A DNA stretch of 64,000 bases, from assembly GCA_963786305.1 (NCBI GenBank), contig CAWAYL010000008.1, positions 310,001 to 374,000 on the forward strand, in the 5' to 3' direction. Made by a program: the position numbers and the translations under genes. This document shows positions 28,881 to 38,993 of this stretch, piece by piece (within the stretch, counting starts at the first letter, position 1; every line of letters starts with the position of its first letter). The notes under the pieces are model-generated. The model saw only the letters and a list, made by a program, of their open reading frames with translations, was not told where the DNA came from and did no database searches. Origin of the DNA: CAKZLS01 sp963786305. Its GTDB lineage: Bacteria; Pseudomonadota; Alphaproteobacteria; Rhodospirillales; Defluviicoccaceae.

Positions 28881-29321
28881 ATGACAAAGCTTCAATCGAA
28901 GACGATGCGTGGTGTTCGAAGCACGCGCCGAGCAGTTTTGGCAGTTGTCGGCCTCGTCGCGAGCCTTGCCGTGTCGCCGGCGGGGGCGGAGGACGCGACG
29001 ATCCGTTACGGGGCGGAGCCGGCGGGGCGCGGGACGGCGGCGGAAAAATGCGTGGTTTGTCATAGCATCGAAGCGGGCGGCCCGTTCCGCTACGCGCCCA
29101 ACCTCTATGGCATTGTCGGAGCCAAAAAGGCGCGGGAACGGGAATGGTATGGCTACTCGCCGGCGTTGATGAAGATGGGCGGCGTTTGGAGCGAGGAGGA
29201 ACTGGATAGGTATTTGGCCGACGCCGACGAATTCGCGCCCGGTACCACCAAAACCATCAAGATCCAGGATCCGCAAGAACGAAAGGAGATCGTCGAATTC
29301 CTGAAGGCCAAGAAGTCTTAA
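28881..29321 (+). CDS. Periplasmic class I cytochrome c
   Basis: A 146-residue protein with a signal peptide ending near VSPAGAED, a single haem-attachment motif CVVCH (residues 57-61), PNLYGIVG after the haem site and a methionine-rich SPALMKMGG segment that may supply the distal Met. The C-terminal helix (ERKEIVEFLKAKK) is typical of cytochrome c2/c550 types. GGGAGAG precedes the ATG. It is an electron carrier; its partners are not indicated by neighbours. Confidence 0.85.
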   Translation: MTKLQSKTMRGVRSTRRAVLAVVGLVASLAVSPAGAEDATIRYGAEPAGRGTAAEKCVVCHSIEAGGPFRYAPNLYGIVGAKKAREREWYGYSPALMKMGGVWSEEELDRYLADADEFAPGTTKTIKIQDPQERKEIVEFLKAKKS

Positions 29322-29484
29322 GCCGACCACGCTTCGGGCGGGCGCAGCGCATTGACGAGAAGCCAATGTCAGTGACGGTTGTTGATCCGGATTTTTTGGG
29401 GCATGTGGTTCGAATCCGACACCAGCATCAATCCTTCGCCAACGCGTCCCAAAAATCAACCAACTCAGTGCAGAGGATCCGAGC

Positions 29485-30748
29485 TAGTACAGCGTTTCCA
29501 TGGATCGACTCATATCAAGCGGCGTGGTCGAGCTTGTAGGACTAGGTATGAAGGACGGGATCGCGATTGATGTCGTCGATGGCGGCGATGATCCGGTCTT
29601 TGAGTTCCTGCTTGGAGGCGACGCGGATGTGGCGGAGCACGGACCGGGCGAGCTTGGAGAAGAAGCCCTCGATGAGGTTGAGCCAGGAGCCGTGCTTCGG
29701 GGTAAAGACGAATTCGAAGCGTCCCTCGGGCTGGCTGGTGAGCCACGCCTTGGTTTCTTTGGAGACATGCGCCGAATGATTGTCGAGGATCACCTTGATG
29801 GCCGTCTCAGCCGGATAAGCGGCATCGAGAAGCTCGAGGAATTCGATGAACTCGCGGCTGCGATGGCGATCCTTGACGAGGGCGTGGACTTTGCCGGTGA
29901 CAAGGTCGATCCCGGCCAACAGCGACAGCGTGCCGTGGCGCTTGTACTCATGATCTCGGGCAAAGCTCTCGTGAACGCCCGGTTGGGGCGCCAGGTCCGG
30001 CGCGGTCGTCCCGATCGCTTGGACGCCCGGCTTCTCGTCGTAGGAGACAATCGCAACCGTCTCGTCGGACGTGTCGGCGGCGCGCAGGACCGCGACCTCC
30101 CGATAGACGCACAGAACCTCGGCCATCTTCTCTTCGAAGGCGGCGTCGCGCCGCTCCAGGTAGTAGCGCACCTTGTGCGGCTTGACCTCCTGGCGGGCGA
30201 GGATCTTGCACACCGTGCCCTGGACGATCCGCGCCAAGCAGGAGTGTCCCGCCGCCGGGCCGTGCGCGCGGGCATGGCGGGCGAGCAGTCGCGTCGTCCA
30301 CAGCTCATGCGGATAGCCCAAGTCCTTGGCTTTGCGACAGGCCAGCGACACCAGCCAGGTGCGCGCTTCCGCCGTGATCTCCGGCTCCTTGCCCGGCCGC
30401 GGGCTGTCGTCGAGCGCTGCCATGGCCCCCAGCCGGACCGCCCGCGCCACGCAACGCCGGACGGTCTGGTGCGTCACCCCGAGAGCCCTGCCGACCCCGT
30501 AGCTCGAAGGATCGTCGCGGTAGCGCAACAGGATGCGCGCCCGCTCCACCCGGCTCGCCGGCTCCGTCCGCGACCGCGCAATCGCCGCCAGCCGAGCCAG
30601 ATCGTCCTCCCCCATCGAAATCTCAATCACCTTCCGAGGCGCCGCCATGATTACTACCCGTCCCAATGAACCCGCCTCTCCCTACCACATATCGCGCCAA
30701 CAACGGAATCCATCACAACAGGTCGGTTCTACGGAATCGATGTACTAG
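29485..30748 (-). mobile_element. IS630-family insertion sequence
   Basis: About 1.26 kb. The ends are inverted repeats: TAGTACAGCGTTTCC on the left and TAGTACATCGATTCC (reverse complement) on the right, each beginning with a TA-containing CTAG as expected for a TA-targeting element. One transposase gene lies inside on the minus strand. Confidence 0.8.
29542..30666 (-). CDS. IS630-family transposase, amber-shortened C-terminus
   Basis: The product has an N-terminal helix-turn-helix part (VGRALGVTHQTVRRCVARAV) and a DDE domain: VSYDEKPG, VILDNHSAH and PKHGSWLNLIEGFF. The frame stops at TAG after NRDPVLHT. Directly beyond it, the same frame would add SYKLDHAA. In relatives a Trp stands at that stop (HTWSYK), so a TGG-to-TAG change has probably removed about nine residues. 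Activity may be little affected. Confidence 0.85.
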   Translation of the reverse strand: MGRVVIMAAPRKVIEISMGEDDLARLAAIARSRTEPASRVERARILLRYRDDPSSYGVGRALGVTHQTVRRCVARAVRLGAMAALDDSPRPGKEPEITAEARTWLVSLACRKAKDLGYPHELWTTRLLARHARAHGPAAGHSCLARIVQGTVCKILARQEVKPHKVRYYLERRDAAFEEKMAEVLCVYREVAVLRAADTSDETVAIVSYDEKPGVQAIGTTAPDLAPQPGVHESFARDHEYKRHGTLSLLAGIDLVTGKVHALVKDRHRSREFIEFLELLDAAYPAETAIKVILDNHSAHVSKETKAWLTSQPEGRFEFVFTPKHGSWLNLIEGFFSKLARSVLRHIRVASKQELKDRIIAAIDDINRDPVLHT

Positions 30749-31072
30749 AAAGCGACCGCAACCCCATTTAACCGCCGACTGCGCATTTAGCGCGCCGTCT
30801 TCCAGAATCGAATGCTTTTTCCGCATCGGTCAGTGCGAGACCGTTTTCGTCAATTTGGCGCTAAACCCAGTATTCTCCCGTGTGGGCAGTTTCCACACGA
30901 GCCTACAGGCGCCGAAAAAAACCTCTTCGGCAAGAGTGGGGTTCTGTGATCATTATATTATAGATGCCCACAGCATACTTCCTATGTCCACGCTCAATTG
31001 AGCTTATCACTCTCGAATGGGCGCGGAAGCTGCCACAACTCAGCATCACGAATTCAATAAAATAACTTGAGA
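30749..31072. other. Gene-free gap between IS630 and IS4 copy 2, with a hairpin
   Basis: No supportable gene. CGTGTGG (30879-30885) and CCACACG (30893-30899) form a perfect 7-bp stem with a 7-base loop, not followed by a T run. The gap is probably remnant flanking DNA between two insertions. Confidence 0.35.
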
Positions 31073-31081
31073 ACAATAGGG

Positions 31082-32302
31082 CACGGTACACAACTCTTTC
31101 ACGATGATCGTGGTCTGGGTGCCTGGATTGGCGTCTGTCCGGTGGCGAGGAAGTGAATCGGGTCAATGGCTTGGCGTATGGCGGGGGGATTGACGAGGTG
31201 TCGCCTGATCTGGTCGAAGCCGTAGCGGAAGATGGATTTTGCCGGCCTTTCGTGGCTCTTGAGGCGGATGGGGTTGGCTTCGTGCAACCAGTCACCGACC
31301 TTGTGCGCCCAGCAAAAGGCGATGGCGAGGACGGCGACGAGCTTCGAAACGCGCTCGTGGTTGGTCATATGGGTGTCTTCGAGATTGAAGCCGCGGGTCT
31401 TCATGGCGGCGAACAGGGTCTCGATTTCCCAGCGCAAGGCGTAGGTGGCCAGGGCCTCTTTCGGCTCGGCATTGGTGACGACGATCAGCAGCTCGCCGCT
31501 TGCCAGGCAGGCGGCGGCGACCCAGACGGGCCGGGCTTTCGGGCGGCCTGATCCGCCGAGGCGCCGTCGCGCGCGGAGCACGCGGCTTTGCCCCGGCCTC
31601 AGGTCTCGGAACAACTCGCCGCCCTTGATCATGCGCCCGCGAGCGTTGGCGATCTTGATGTTGGCGCGAATGCGGATATGGAAGCTCGATGGCGCCTTCC
31701 TGCAGCCACGCCAGCCAGTCGTCGCCAAGGAACTCGCGGTCGGCCAGCAGGCTGGCGATCTTGTCAGCCCCGAACAGGGCGATGACGCGCTGGACGATCG
31801 AGATGCGCTCGCGGGTGTTGGAGTTGCCCCTCTTGTCGAGGAGTTCCCACAGCACGGGAATGGCGATGCCGCGGTGAACGATGCCGATCATCAAGATGTT
31901 CACATCGTGGCGGCCGAGCCGCCAGTTGGTCCGATCCATGGTCAGCCGCCAGGGTCCCTCTTTGCGCCCCATCACGGCCACGAGGACCTTGGCCAGGGCG
32001 TCGAAATCGAAGCTGACCTGCTCAAAGAAGCGCTGCAAGCGGCGATAGTTCGAGGCGGTCTGGGCGCGCCCCGGAAAATGGCAGGCCAGATGCGACAGGT
32101 TCACCGTCCGCGCCACGAAAACCCCGATCACCAGGACGCAAAAGCTCTCCAGCCGGCTCTTGCGCATGGCGAAGCTTGCCCGTAGCGTATCCCTCAGGGC
32201 GCTGTCTTGTCTGGCACGCATTGTCTCCCCTCCCTCTCCACCAAGAGAATCGGGAAACATACAGACTTTTCAGCGCCCTACGCAAATCCGTCGTGTACCA
32301 TG
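31082..32302 (-). mobile_element. IS4-family insertion sequence, copy 2 (1221 bp)
   Basis: Same element as at 16260-17480, with the same inverted-repeat ends (left end reads CACGGTACACAAC). The two copies differ at only a small number of positions over 1.2 kb. Confidence 0.9.
31099..32221 (-). pseudogene. IS4-family transposase, frameshifted (copy 2)
   Basis: The N-terminal half is open here through MDRTNWRLGRHDVNILMI and on to LAWLQEGAI. Near 31690 one extra base relative to copy 1 (AAGCTCGATGG against AAGCTTATGG) shifts the frame, and the C-terminal half with YALRWEIETLFAAMK is read from 31099-31728. Each copy is therefore broken at a different place. Confidence 0.85.
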
Positions 32303-32442
32303 ACAATAGGGTAATGATTTTGCGCCAGCGTAATCTGTATGGGGCGATATATTCCATGAGACCCACGCTTCTGATTTCAGTGGGCCGCGATCAACCATAG
32401 CTTCGTCGTGTGCTCAATTCTCGCTTCAGCTATAGTCCAGCC

Positions 32443-33162
32443 ATGGAATGGATTGACGAGGGAATAGTCTTGGCGGTTCACCGGCATGGTGAAGCCTCGA
32501 TGCTGGTTTCGATGTTAACAAGTCATCACGGGCGTCATGCCGGTTTGGTTCGTGCGGCGTCCAGGAAAACAGGGCAGGGGCTTTTGCAGGTTGGGAATAG
32601 GGTCAGAGCCAGATGGCGGGCGCGTCTCGCCGACAATCTGGGAACCTTTTCATGCGAATTGATCCAGGCCACAGCATTTCGCCACATGGAGGACATGAAA
32701 CGATTAGCATGCCTCGTGGCGGCCTGCGCCGTGACGGAGACGACGTTACCCGAGCGGGAACCTCATCCGCGCGTGTTCGACGGGTTGAGCGCGGTTTTGG
32801 GCGTGCTTGAGACGGACGGTCAGTGGGGATCGGCTTACGTGAAGTGGGAGATCGGCATCCTACGCGAACTCGGGTTTGGTCTCGACCTAGAGAGGTGCGC
32901 GGTCACCGGCCGCAAGGATCAACTTTTTTACGTTTCTCCCCGAACGGGACGGGCGGTTACAGATGCGGCCGCGGGAAGCTATCGCGATAGGTTGCTCCGG
33001 TTGCCCCCGTTTCTCCTTGTTCAAGGCGGCACTGGTAACAGACAAGAGATCATCGAAGCGCTCGATCTCACGGGGCACTTTCTCCAGCGGCATGTCTACG
33101 GCCCATGCAACCGCAGCCTTCCGAAGGCGCGAAGTCGGCTGGCGAATGCTTTCCGACAGTGA
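32443..33162 (+). CDS. recO: DNA repair protein RecO
   Basis: A 239-residue protein. The opening MEWIDEGIVLAVHRHGE is typical of alphaproteobacterial RecO and sets the start at 32443. An OB-fold N-domain and a helical C-domain follow (WEIGILRELGFGLDLERCAV, then VTGRKDQLFYVSPRTGRAV). RecO helps load RecA onto SSB-coated gaps with RecR. IS4 copy 2 ends 140 bases upstream, so its native promoter may have been replaced. Confidence 0.88.
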   Translation: MEWIDEGIVLAVHRHGEASMLVSMLTSHHGRHAGLVRAASRKTGQGLLQVGNRVRARWRARLADNLGTFSCELIQATAFRHMEDMKRLACLVAACAVTETTLPEREPHPRVFDGLSAVLGVLETDGQWGSAYVKWEIGILRELGFGLDLERCAVTGRKDQLFYVSPRTGRAVTDAAAGSYRDRLLRLPPFLLVQGGTGNRQEIIEALDLTGHFLQRHVYGPCNRSLPKARSRLANAFRQ

Positions 33163-33254
33163 GACAAAAGGCGCTTACTAGCGCCAATCTCGCTGGCCAC
33201 AAAGTGTATGGACTACTGTATCCAGGAGAAACACCACAATGATTAGGAATATCC

Positions 33255-35496
33255 ATGGCTCATCCGGCAATGAAAAATTCGATTGACGACGTCTGCCTAA
33301 CCGACGCCCTCAGTCAACGATATCTCTCCTACGCGCTCTCTACTATTGTCTCTCGGTCATTGCCCGACGTTCGCGATGGCCTGAAACCTGTCCACCGGCG
33401 TTTGCTGTATGCCATGCGACAGTTGAAACTTGATCCTGCTTCGGGCTTCAAGAAATGCGCGCGCGTCGTCGGAGACGTGATCGGCAAATATCATCCCCAT
33501 GGCGACGCCGCAGTTTACGATGCTTTGGTAAGGATGGCCCAGGAATTCGCCGTTCGTTATCCACTGGTAGAAGGTCAGGGCAATTTCGGCAACGTCGATG
33601 GCGATAACGCCGCGGCCATGCGGTACACGGAAGCCCGTCTCACGCATACCGCCGAATTGCTGCTTCAAGGGATCGACGAACAAGCCGTTGACTTCCGCTC
33701 CACGTACGACGGTGAAGACGAGGAGCCTATCGTCTTGCCCGCCGGTTTCCCCAACCTGCTAGCCAACGGTGCGAGTGGTATCGCCGTCGGGATGGCAACC
33801 AGCATTCCACCTCACAATGTCAGCGAATTGTGCAAAGCCCTGAGATACGTGATCAAGCATCCAAATACGGCAACCGAAAAGTTAATTGAATTCATTCCTG
33901 GTCCCGATTTCCCGACCGGCGGCGTTTTGGTGGAGCCATCGGAAAGCATCGCCGATGCTTACCGAACGGGCCGCGGCGGTTTTCGACTTCGCTCTCGATG
34001 GGAAGTGGAACGGCTGGCGCATGGAGCTTATCAGGTCATCGTCACGGAAATTCCTTACCAAGTACAGAAATCCAAACTGATTGAACGGGTCGCCGAGCTT
34101 CTGGCGGGTCGCAAGATGCCACTATTGGCGGATGTGCGCGATAAATCGGCCGACACCGTCCGGATAGTGTTGGAGCCGAAAACACGAACCGTTCAGCCGA
34201 CCGTGCTGATGGAGCAACTATTTCGCCAAACCGAGTTCGAGGTCCGTTTTGGCCTAAACATGAACGTCCTCGATGCCGACGGCACACCGCGGTTGATGAC
34301 TTTGCGCGAAGTTCTCTGCGCCTATCTGGCGCATCGCCATGCGGTTTTGCAGCGTCGCAGCCAGCATCAGACTCGGAAAGATTGAAAAACGGCTTGACGT
34401 GCTATCGGGACTGCTCGTTGCGTACATCAATCTGGATGAAGTCATTCGGATCGTTCGTGAAGAGGACGACCCGAAGCAAGTGATGATGCAAAGATTTGCG
34501 ATCAATGAAATCCAGGCGGACGCCATCCTCGGCATGCGACTCCGACAGTTGCGGAAGCTGGAGGAAATCGAAATACGCAGGGAGGACGAGAGATTAAGGG
34601 GAGAGCGCACCGATTTGTTGGCGCTGCTCGGCGACGAGCAGCGCCGTTGGAGTGTCATCTCAGACGAAATCGGGGATATTGGCAAAACGTATTCGCCGAC
34701 GACAGCGCTGGGAAGGCGACGCACGGCCGTTGCGGATGGGGCGCCGTCGATTGTTGTGCCCGTGGAAGCGACGATTGAACGGGAATTCGTGACAGTGGTG
34801 TGCTCGGCGAAGGGATGGATTCGGGCGATCACGGGTCACGCCTGCGAAAAATCGGAGATTCGGTACAAAGACGGTGACTCGGCTCAATTTTGTTTCCCCG
34901 CAACGAACACTGATAAACTGATAGTTTTCGCCAGTAACGGGCGCTTTTATACCCTCGGTTGCGATCGGTTGCCAAGGGGGCGGGGACACGGTGAACCGCT
35001 CAGATTGATGATTGATCTTCCCGACCGGCAGAAGCCGGTTGCCATTTTCGTGCATTCTCGGGACCGTCGTCTGCTGATCGGTACCGACACGGGCAAAGGT
35101 TTCTTGGTAGAGGAAGCCAAAGTCGTAGCTCATACCCGCAGCGGTCGGCAAGTGTTATTGCTTGGTCCGAACGAGGAAGCCGTTGTGTGCACGGTGGTGG
35201 AGGCCAACGCGGATGCAGTGGCAGTCATCGGCTCTGATCGCAAACTCCTGGTTTTTCCATTGGAAGAGGTTCCCTCGATGACCTGCGGCCGGGGGGTGAT
35301 CCTGCAACGCTACCGGGAAGGAAACCTCATCGATATCGCAACGTTTGCCCTGGCGGGTGGTCTCTCCTGGACTGCTGGCGGTGGCACTCGAACGGAAACC
35401 AACGTCACTCCTTGGGTTGGTAAACGCGGTCAAGTTGGCCAAAAGGCACCCCGCAGGTTCCCCCTTTCCAGTAGGTTTACCGTTAAAAACAAATAG
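33255..35496 (+). pseudogene. parC: DNA topoisomerase IV subunit A (one-base frameshift as read)
   Basis: The first frame (33255-34385) holds the winged-helix and catalytic part: YLSYALSTIVSRSLPDVRDG, GKYHPHGDAAVYDALVRMAQ and the catalytic tyrosine in AAMRYTEARL. The second frame (34339-35496) holds the coiled-coil and the C-terminal beta-propeller. At 34364-34371 the text CATCAGACTCGG must lose one A (34369) to read QHRLGKIEKRL. Corrected, the protein has about 746 residues, normal for ParC. ParC is normally essential, so a sequence error is the simplest explanation. Confidence 0.85.
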
Positions 35497-35730
35497 ATTT
35501 GTCTGCCAACAGGTACGATATAGTTTAATCGTTTCTGTTGTGGTTATAACCCATGGCGAGGTCGAGGCATTTCACGCCCCTCTTTGGTTGGCATCGTCGA
35601 TTGGGTCTCTCTTGATTTCGTAACGGGACAGGCATCTGGGGGTGCAGAGTAAGGCCAGCATGCCGTTTGGGTGTTCGTAGACACGAGAACTGGCCGGTAC
35701 GTAATAGGATCGTGTCGATGGATCGGGTTG

Positions 35731-36280
35731 TGTCCCAGGGCGTGGTGTAAGAGCGGCGTGTTGTCGCCGGTCTCGACCGGTTTGGGTTTACCGGTTCATT
35801 GAGCCGCGATCTGCATCGGGCTTTGATCAGGATGTTTGATCTGGGCCAAGGTTTCCAGTGTCATGTATCTGCGACAGCCGGCCCACTCGTCGTTCTGCTG
35901 AGCATGATGGCGCCGACCAGGCGGGTGATGGCGGCCTGGATGGGAAAGATGCCGACGACGTTGGTGCGCCGCTTGATCTCCTTGTTGAGGCGCTCCAGGG
36001 GGTTGGTCGAATGGATTTTGGTTCTGTGATCCTTGGGAAAGGTCATGAAGGCGAGCACATCTTGCTCGGCCTCGTCCATCAGCTCGGCGAGCTTTTCGAA
36101 CCTGGGGCGGAGAGAATCGGCGACCTGGCGCCATTGCGCGACGGCGGCCTGGTAGTCTTCCTGGACGAAGGCGGTGCGGATCACGGCGGCGACCATGTCG
36201 CGCTGGCCCTTGGCGACGTGGGCGAGTGCGTTTCTCATGAAGTGAACGCGGCAGCGTTGCCAAGTGGCGTTGAGGACCTT
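35731..36280 (-). mobile_element. IS256-family remnant A (C-terminal transposase fragment, frameshifted)
   Basis: The fragment encodes VLNATWQRCRVHFMRNALAH, KIHSTNPLERLNKE and, after a missing base near 35905, RRYMTLETLAQIKHPDQSP. It matches remnant B at 57831-58578 over its whole length, including the non-coding end beginning at TGTCCC. Both remnants cut off the N-terminal catalytic part. Homology stops at 36280, where IS66-like sequence begins. Confidence 0.8.
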
Positions 36281-36453
36281 GAGCCAGTTGAACACGTGGT
36301 TCGCATTCACATCACACCGACGCGCCACCCGCGAAACCGAGACTTCAGTCACCCGCGTTTGCCTGCCCGCTTCTCGTCATCACTGCAGCTTCGACGCTTG
36401 CGACGCTTCGCCACAAACCGCTCCGATAATGTCCATTTAATCGCTAATGGACA
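36281..36453 (-). mobile_element. IS66-type orfA remnant fused to IS256 remnant A
   Basis: On the minus strand RRSCSDDEKRA and, in another frame, VSVSRVARRCDVNANHVFNW resemble the IS66 TnpA helix-turn-helix protein. The frame then runs straight into the IS256 fragment. An 8-bp inverted repeat, TGTCCATT (36430-36437) and AATGGACA (36446-36453), lies at the outer edge. The piece is a chimera of two insertion sequences. Confidence 0.6.
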
Positions 36454-36532
36454 CTATCTCTAACTACCGATCAAAGGCAGAGCGGGTTCGCCGGGCGCTT
36501 ACAATTCAATCGTATTTAAAAGATCCGCGCAG

Positions 36533-37546
36533 CTATCGTCGCAAGAGTAGCCGCGCAGCATCAATGGCGGAGTACGTAATAATACCATCCGCACCAGCGC
36601 GTTTAAATGCCAGTAAGCTCTCAATTAAGGCAAAGTCGTAATCGAGCCAGCCATTTAAACTGGCGCTCTTAAGCATGGCGTACTCACCCGAAACGTGATA
36701 GCTCAAAGTCGGTACGCTAAAAGCATCTTTGATGCGGCTGACTACGTCGAGATACGGTAGTCCGGGTTTAACGATTAGCATGTCGGCGCCCTCCTGAATG
36801 TCCAGGGCAGCCTCTTTGAGGGCTTCGTCACTGTTTGCGGGATCCATTTGATAGGTTTTCTTGTCGCCCTTGAGGGCGCTAGCCGAGCCGACAGCGTGTC
36901 GGAAGGGCCCGTAAAAAGCCGATGCGTATTTGGCGGCGTAACTCATAATTTGAACGTGTTGACAATTTGCAGCGTCGAGGGCGTCCCTAATCGCACCAAT
37001 TCGGCCATCCATCATGTCCGAAGGAGCAATCACGTCGCAGCCAGCCTTTGCCTGCGCCACAGCCTGACCGCACAAAACTTCCAGGCTCTCGTCATTGAGC
37101 ACATTCCCATCCATCACCAGACCGTCGTGGCCGTCGCTGCTAAAGGGGTCAAGAGCCACGTCACAAATGATGCCGATCTCTGTATGGACACTTTTGATGG
37201 CGCGGACCGCTCGGCAAATCAAATTATCCGGATTCAGCGCCTCGCGGCAGCCCGGATCCTTAAGTTCGGAATCGACGTAAGGAAAGACCGCGACTGCGGG
37301 AATTCCAAGTCTGGTCGCGTCCTCGATCGCGTTCACCAAGGCGTCGATAGACAAACGTTCCACACCTGGCATAGAAGGCACCGACTGCCGCTGGTCGTGG
37401 CCCTCGACCACGAACACCGGCCAAATCAGGTCATCAACCTTGAGGTGATTTTCCGTGATAAGCCGGCGCGACCATAACGTCTGACGGTTGCGCCGCATGC
37501 GAGTGCGAGGATACTGAGCGTTCCAGAGATGAGACCGCATCGCCAC
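36533..37546 (-). CDS. hemB: Delta-aminolevulinic acid dehydratase (porphobilinogen synthase)
   Basis: A 337-residue enzyme that condenses two 5-aminolevulinates to porphobilinogen. Both Schiff-base lysines are visible: IMSYAAKYASAFYGPFR and DMLIVKPGLPYLD. APSDMMDGRIGAIR is also conserved. The metal-site region reads CDVALDPFSSDGHDG, the cysteine-poor Mg2+-type version found in many alphaproteobacteria. GTG 37546 or ATG 37540 may be the start. It lies just upstream on the same strand of the IS66/IS256 debris. Confidence 0.92.
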   Translation of the reverse strand: MAMRSHLWNAQYPRTRMRRNRQTLWSRRLITENHLKVDDLIWPVFVVEGHDQRQSVPSMPGVERLSIDALVNAIEDATRLGIPAVAVFPYVDSELKDPGCREALNPDNLICRAVRAIKSVHTEIGIICDVALDPFSSDGHDGLVMDGNVLNDESLEVLCGQAVAQAKAGCDVIAPSDMMDGRIGAIRDALDAANCQHVQIMSYAAKYASAFYGPFRHAVGSASALKGDKKTYQMDPANSDEALKEAALDIQEGADMLIVKPGLPYLDVVSRIKDAFSVPTLSYHVSGEYAMLKSASLNGWLDYDFALIESLLAFKRAGADGIITYSAIDAARLLLRR

Positions 37547-37551
37547 AACGA

Positions 37552-38844
37552 CTATACCAAATCGAGGGCTTGGCTGAGATCGGCGATAATGTCGTCTATA
37601 TGCTCGATACCCACCGATAGCCGCACGTAGCCGTCCGAGACACCGGCGGAAAGACGATCTTCCGTAGACAACTGAGAATGGGTAGTGCTCGCGGGATGAA
37701 TGGCGAGTGTCCGGGCGTCACCGATGTTGGCGACGTGATAGACCATCTTCAGCGAGTCGATGAACTGGCGGCCGGCATCGCGTCCGTCCCGCAGTTCAAA
37801 CCCCACAAGCGCGCCGTAACCGCCTTTCAGGTAGGCATCGGCGCGCGCCCGCGTTTCGCCGTCTTGCAGCCCCGGAAAAATGACTTTGACTACTCTTGGA
37901 TGGTCCTTGAGGAAGGCGGCCGTCTTACCGGCGTTCTCGCAGTGCGCGCGCATCCGCAACGGCAGCGTCTCCATTCCCTGGATGAACATAAAGGCATTGA
38001 ACGGACTCATTGGGGCGCCGAGATCGCGCAGGAGGATGACCCGCGCTCTTATGATGTAGGCGATCGGTCCAAGAGGCTTGACGGCTTCGGTCCAGACGGC
38101 GCCGTGATAACTCGGGTCCGGCTGGTTTAACGTTGGAAAGCGCTCTGCGTGGGCTTCCCAGTCGAAATTTCCCCCGTCGACAATCAAGCCGCCGATGGAT
38201 GTGCCGTGGCCGCCGATGTACTTGGTGGTGGAGTATATGACGATGGCCGCCCCATGCTCGAGCGGCCGACAGATCACCGGCGCGGCGGTATTGTCGACGA
38301 TGAGCGGAACACCGAGCGCGCGGCCGATATGGGCGACCTCCTTGATGGGAAACACGTTAAGCTTCGGATTTGGGAGTGTTTCGGCATAATAACAGCGGGT
38401 GCGCGCGTCAGTGGCGGAACGAAAGGCCTCCGGATCCGCCGGGTCGACGAAGCGGACCTCGATGCCCAGGCCCTTCAGCGTGTTGGCAAACAGGTTCCAA
38501 GTCCCGCCGTAGAGGTCCGTCGAACTGACAAAGTTGTCGCCTGCCTGGCAGAGATTGAGCACCGCGAACGTGGATGCCGCCTGTCCGGACGCAACCGCCA
38601 AAGCGGCCGCCCCGCCCTCTAGCGCGGTGACCCGTTTTTCCAGCACGTCGCAGGTCGGGTTCATGATGCGCGTGTAGATGTTTCCCAATTCCTTTAGAGC
38701 GAACAGGTTCTCTGCGTGCTGAGTATGCTGGAACTGGTAAGAGGTCGTTTGATAGATGGGGACAGCCACGGCACCGGTGGTCTCGTCGTTCCGAAAGCCT
38801 TCGTGCAACACGATCGTCTCGGGGTGCATTGTCTTGGTCGTCAC
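37552..38844 (-). CDS. metY: O-acetylhomoserine sulfhydrylase (MetY)
   Basis: A 430-residue PLP enzyme of the Cys/Met family. It opens HPETIVLHEGFRNDETTGAV, and the PLP lysine is in YSTTKYIGGHGTSIGG. The long insert WEAHAERFPTLNQPDPSYHG identifies it as O-acetylhomoserine sulfhydrylase rather than MetB or MetC. The GTG at 38844 is chosen because AAGGAGG lies seven bases before it; the frame is open well upstream but without a ribosome site. It makes homocysteine from sulfide and O-acetylhomoserine. Confidence 0.9.
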   Translation of the reverse strand: MTTKTMHPETIVLHEGFRNDETTGAVAVPIYQTTSYQFQHTQHAENLFALKELGNIYTRIMNPTCDVLEKRVTALEGGAAALAVASGQAASTFAVLNLCQAGDNFVSSTDLYGGTWNLFANTLKGLGIEVRFVDPADPEAFRSATDARTRCYYAETLPNPKLNVFPIKEVAHIGRALGVPLIVDNTAAPVICRPLEHGAAIVIYSTTKYIGGHGTSIGGLIVDGGNFDWEAHAERFPTLNQPDPSYHGAVWTEAVKPLGPIAYIIRARVILLRDLGAPMSPFNAFMFIQGMETLPLRMRAHCENAGKTAAFLKDHPRVVKVIFPGLQDGETRARADAYLKGGYGALVGFELRDGRDAGRQFIDSLKMVYHVANIGDARTLAIHPASTTHSQLSTEDRLSAGVSDGYVRLSVGIEHIDDIIADLSQALDLV

Positions 38845-38881
38845 TGTGGCCCTCCTTCCCGCCGTTGCTATCCGCCATTTT

Positions 38882-38945
38882 TTCGTTTGTCGAAACCCGA
38901 GGATACACATGCGACGTCGCTGTGTGTATGGCTTTTTGCACACGG
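38882..38945 (-). promoter_or_regulatory. Possible structured leader of metY
   Basis: Within the metY 5' region, GCGACGTCGC (about 38912-38921) is a perfect 10-bp palindrome flanked by ACACA and TGTGT, and a further GTGTG/CACAC pairing lies just upstream on the transcript. It could form hairpins in the leader. It does not match a SAM riboswitch that I recognise. Confidence 0.25.
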
Positions 38946-38993
38946 TCGCCGGGTGCGCAGAGAGAAGCTTTACGGCCGCGATCGAAAAGTTTA

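Larger units (their letters stand above)
31073..32311. repeat. 9-bp target-site duplication ACAATAGGG flanking IS4-family copy 2
   Basis: ACAATAGGG is found at 31073-31081 and at 32303-32311, directly at the element ends. It differs from the duplication of copy 1, so the two copies are independent insertions. Confidence 0.9.

Noticed and set aside
29400..29425. GGTTCGAATCC, the usual tRNA T-loop text
   Set aside because: The flanking bases do not form a T stem, and no acceptor or anticodon arm can be built around it.
16277..32221. Programmed frameshifting as the cause of the IS4 transposase breaks
   Set aside because: The two copies are shifted at different places and neither has a slippery heptamer. 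IS4 elements do not normally use frameshifting.
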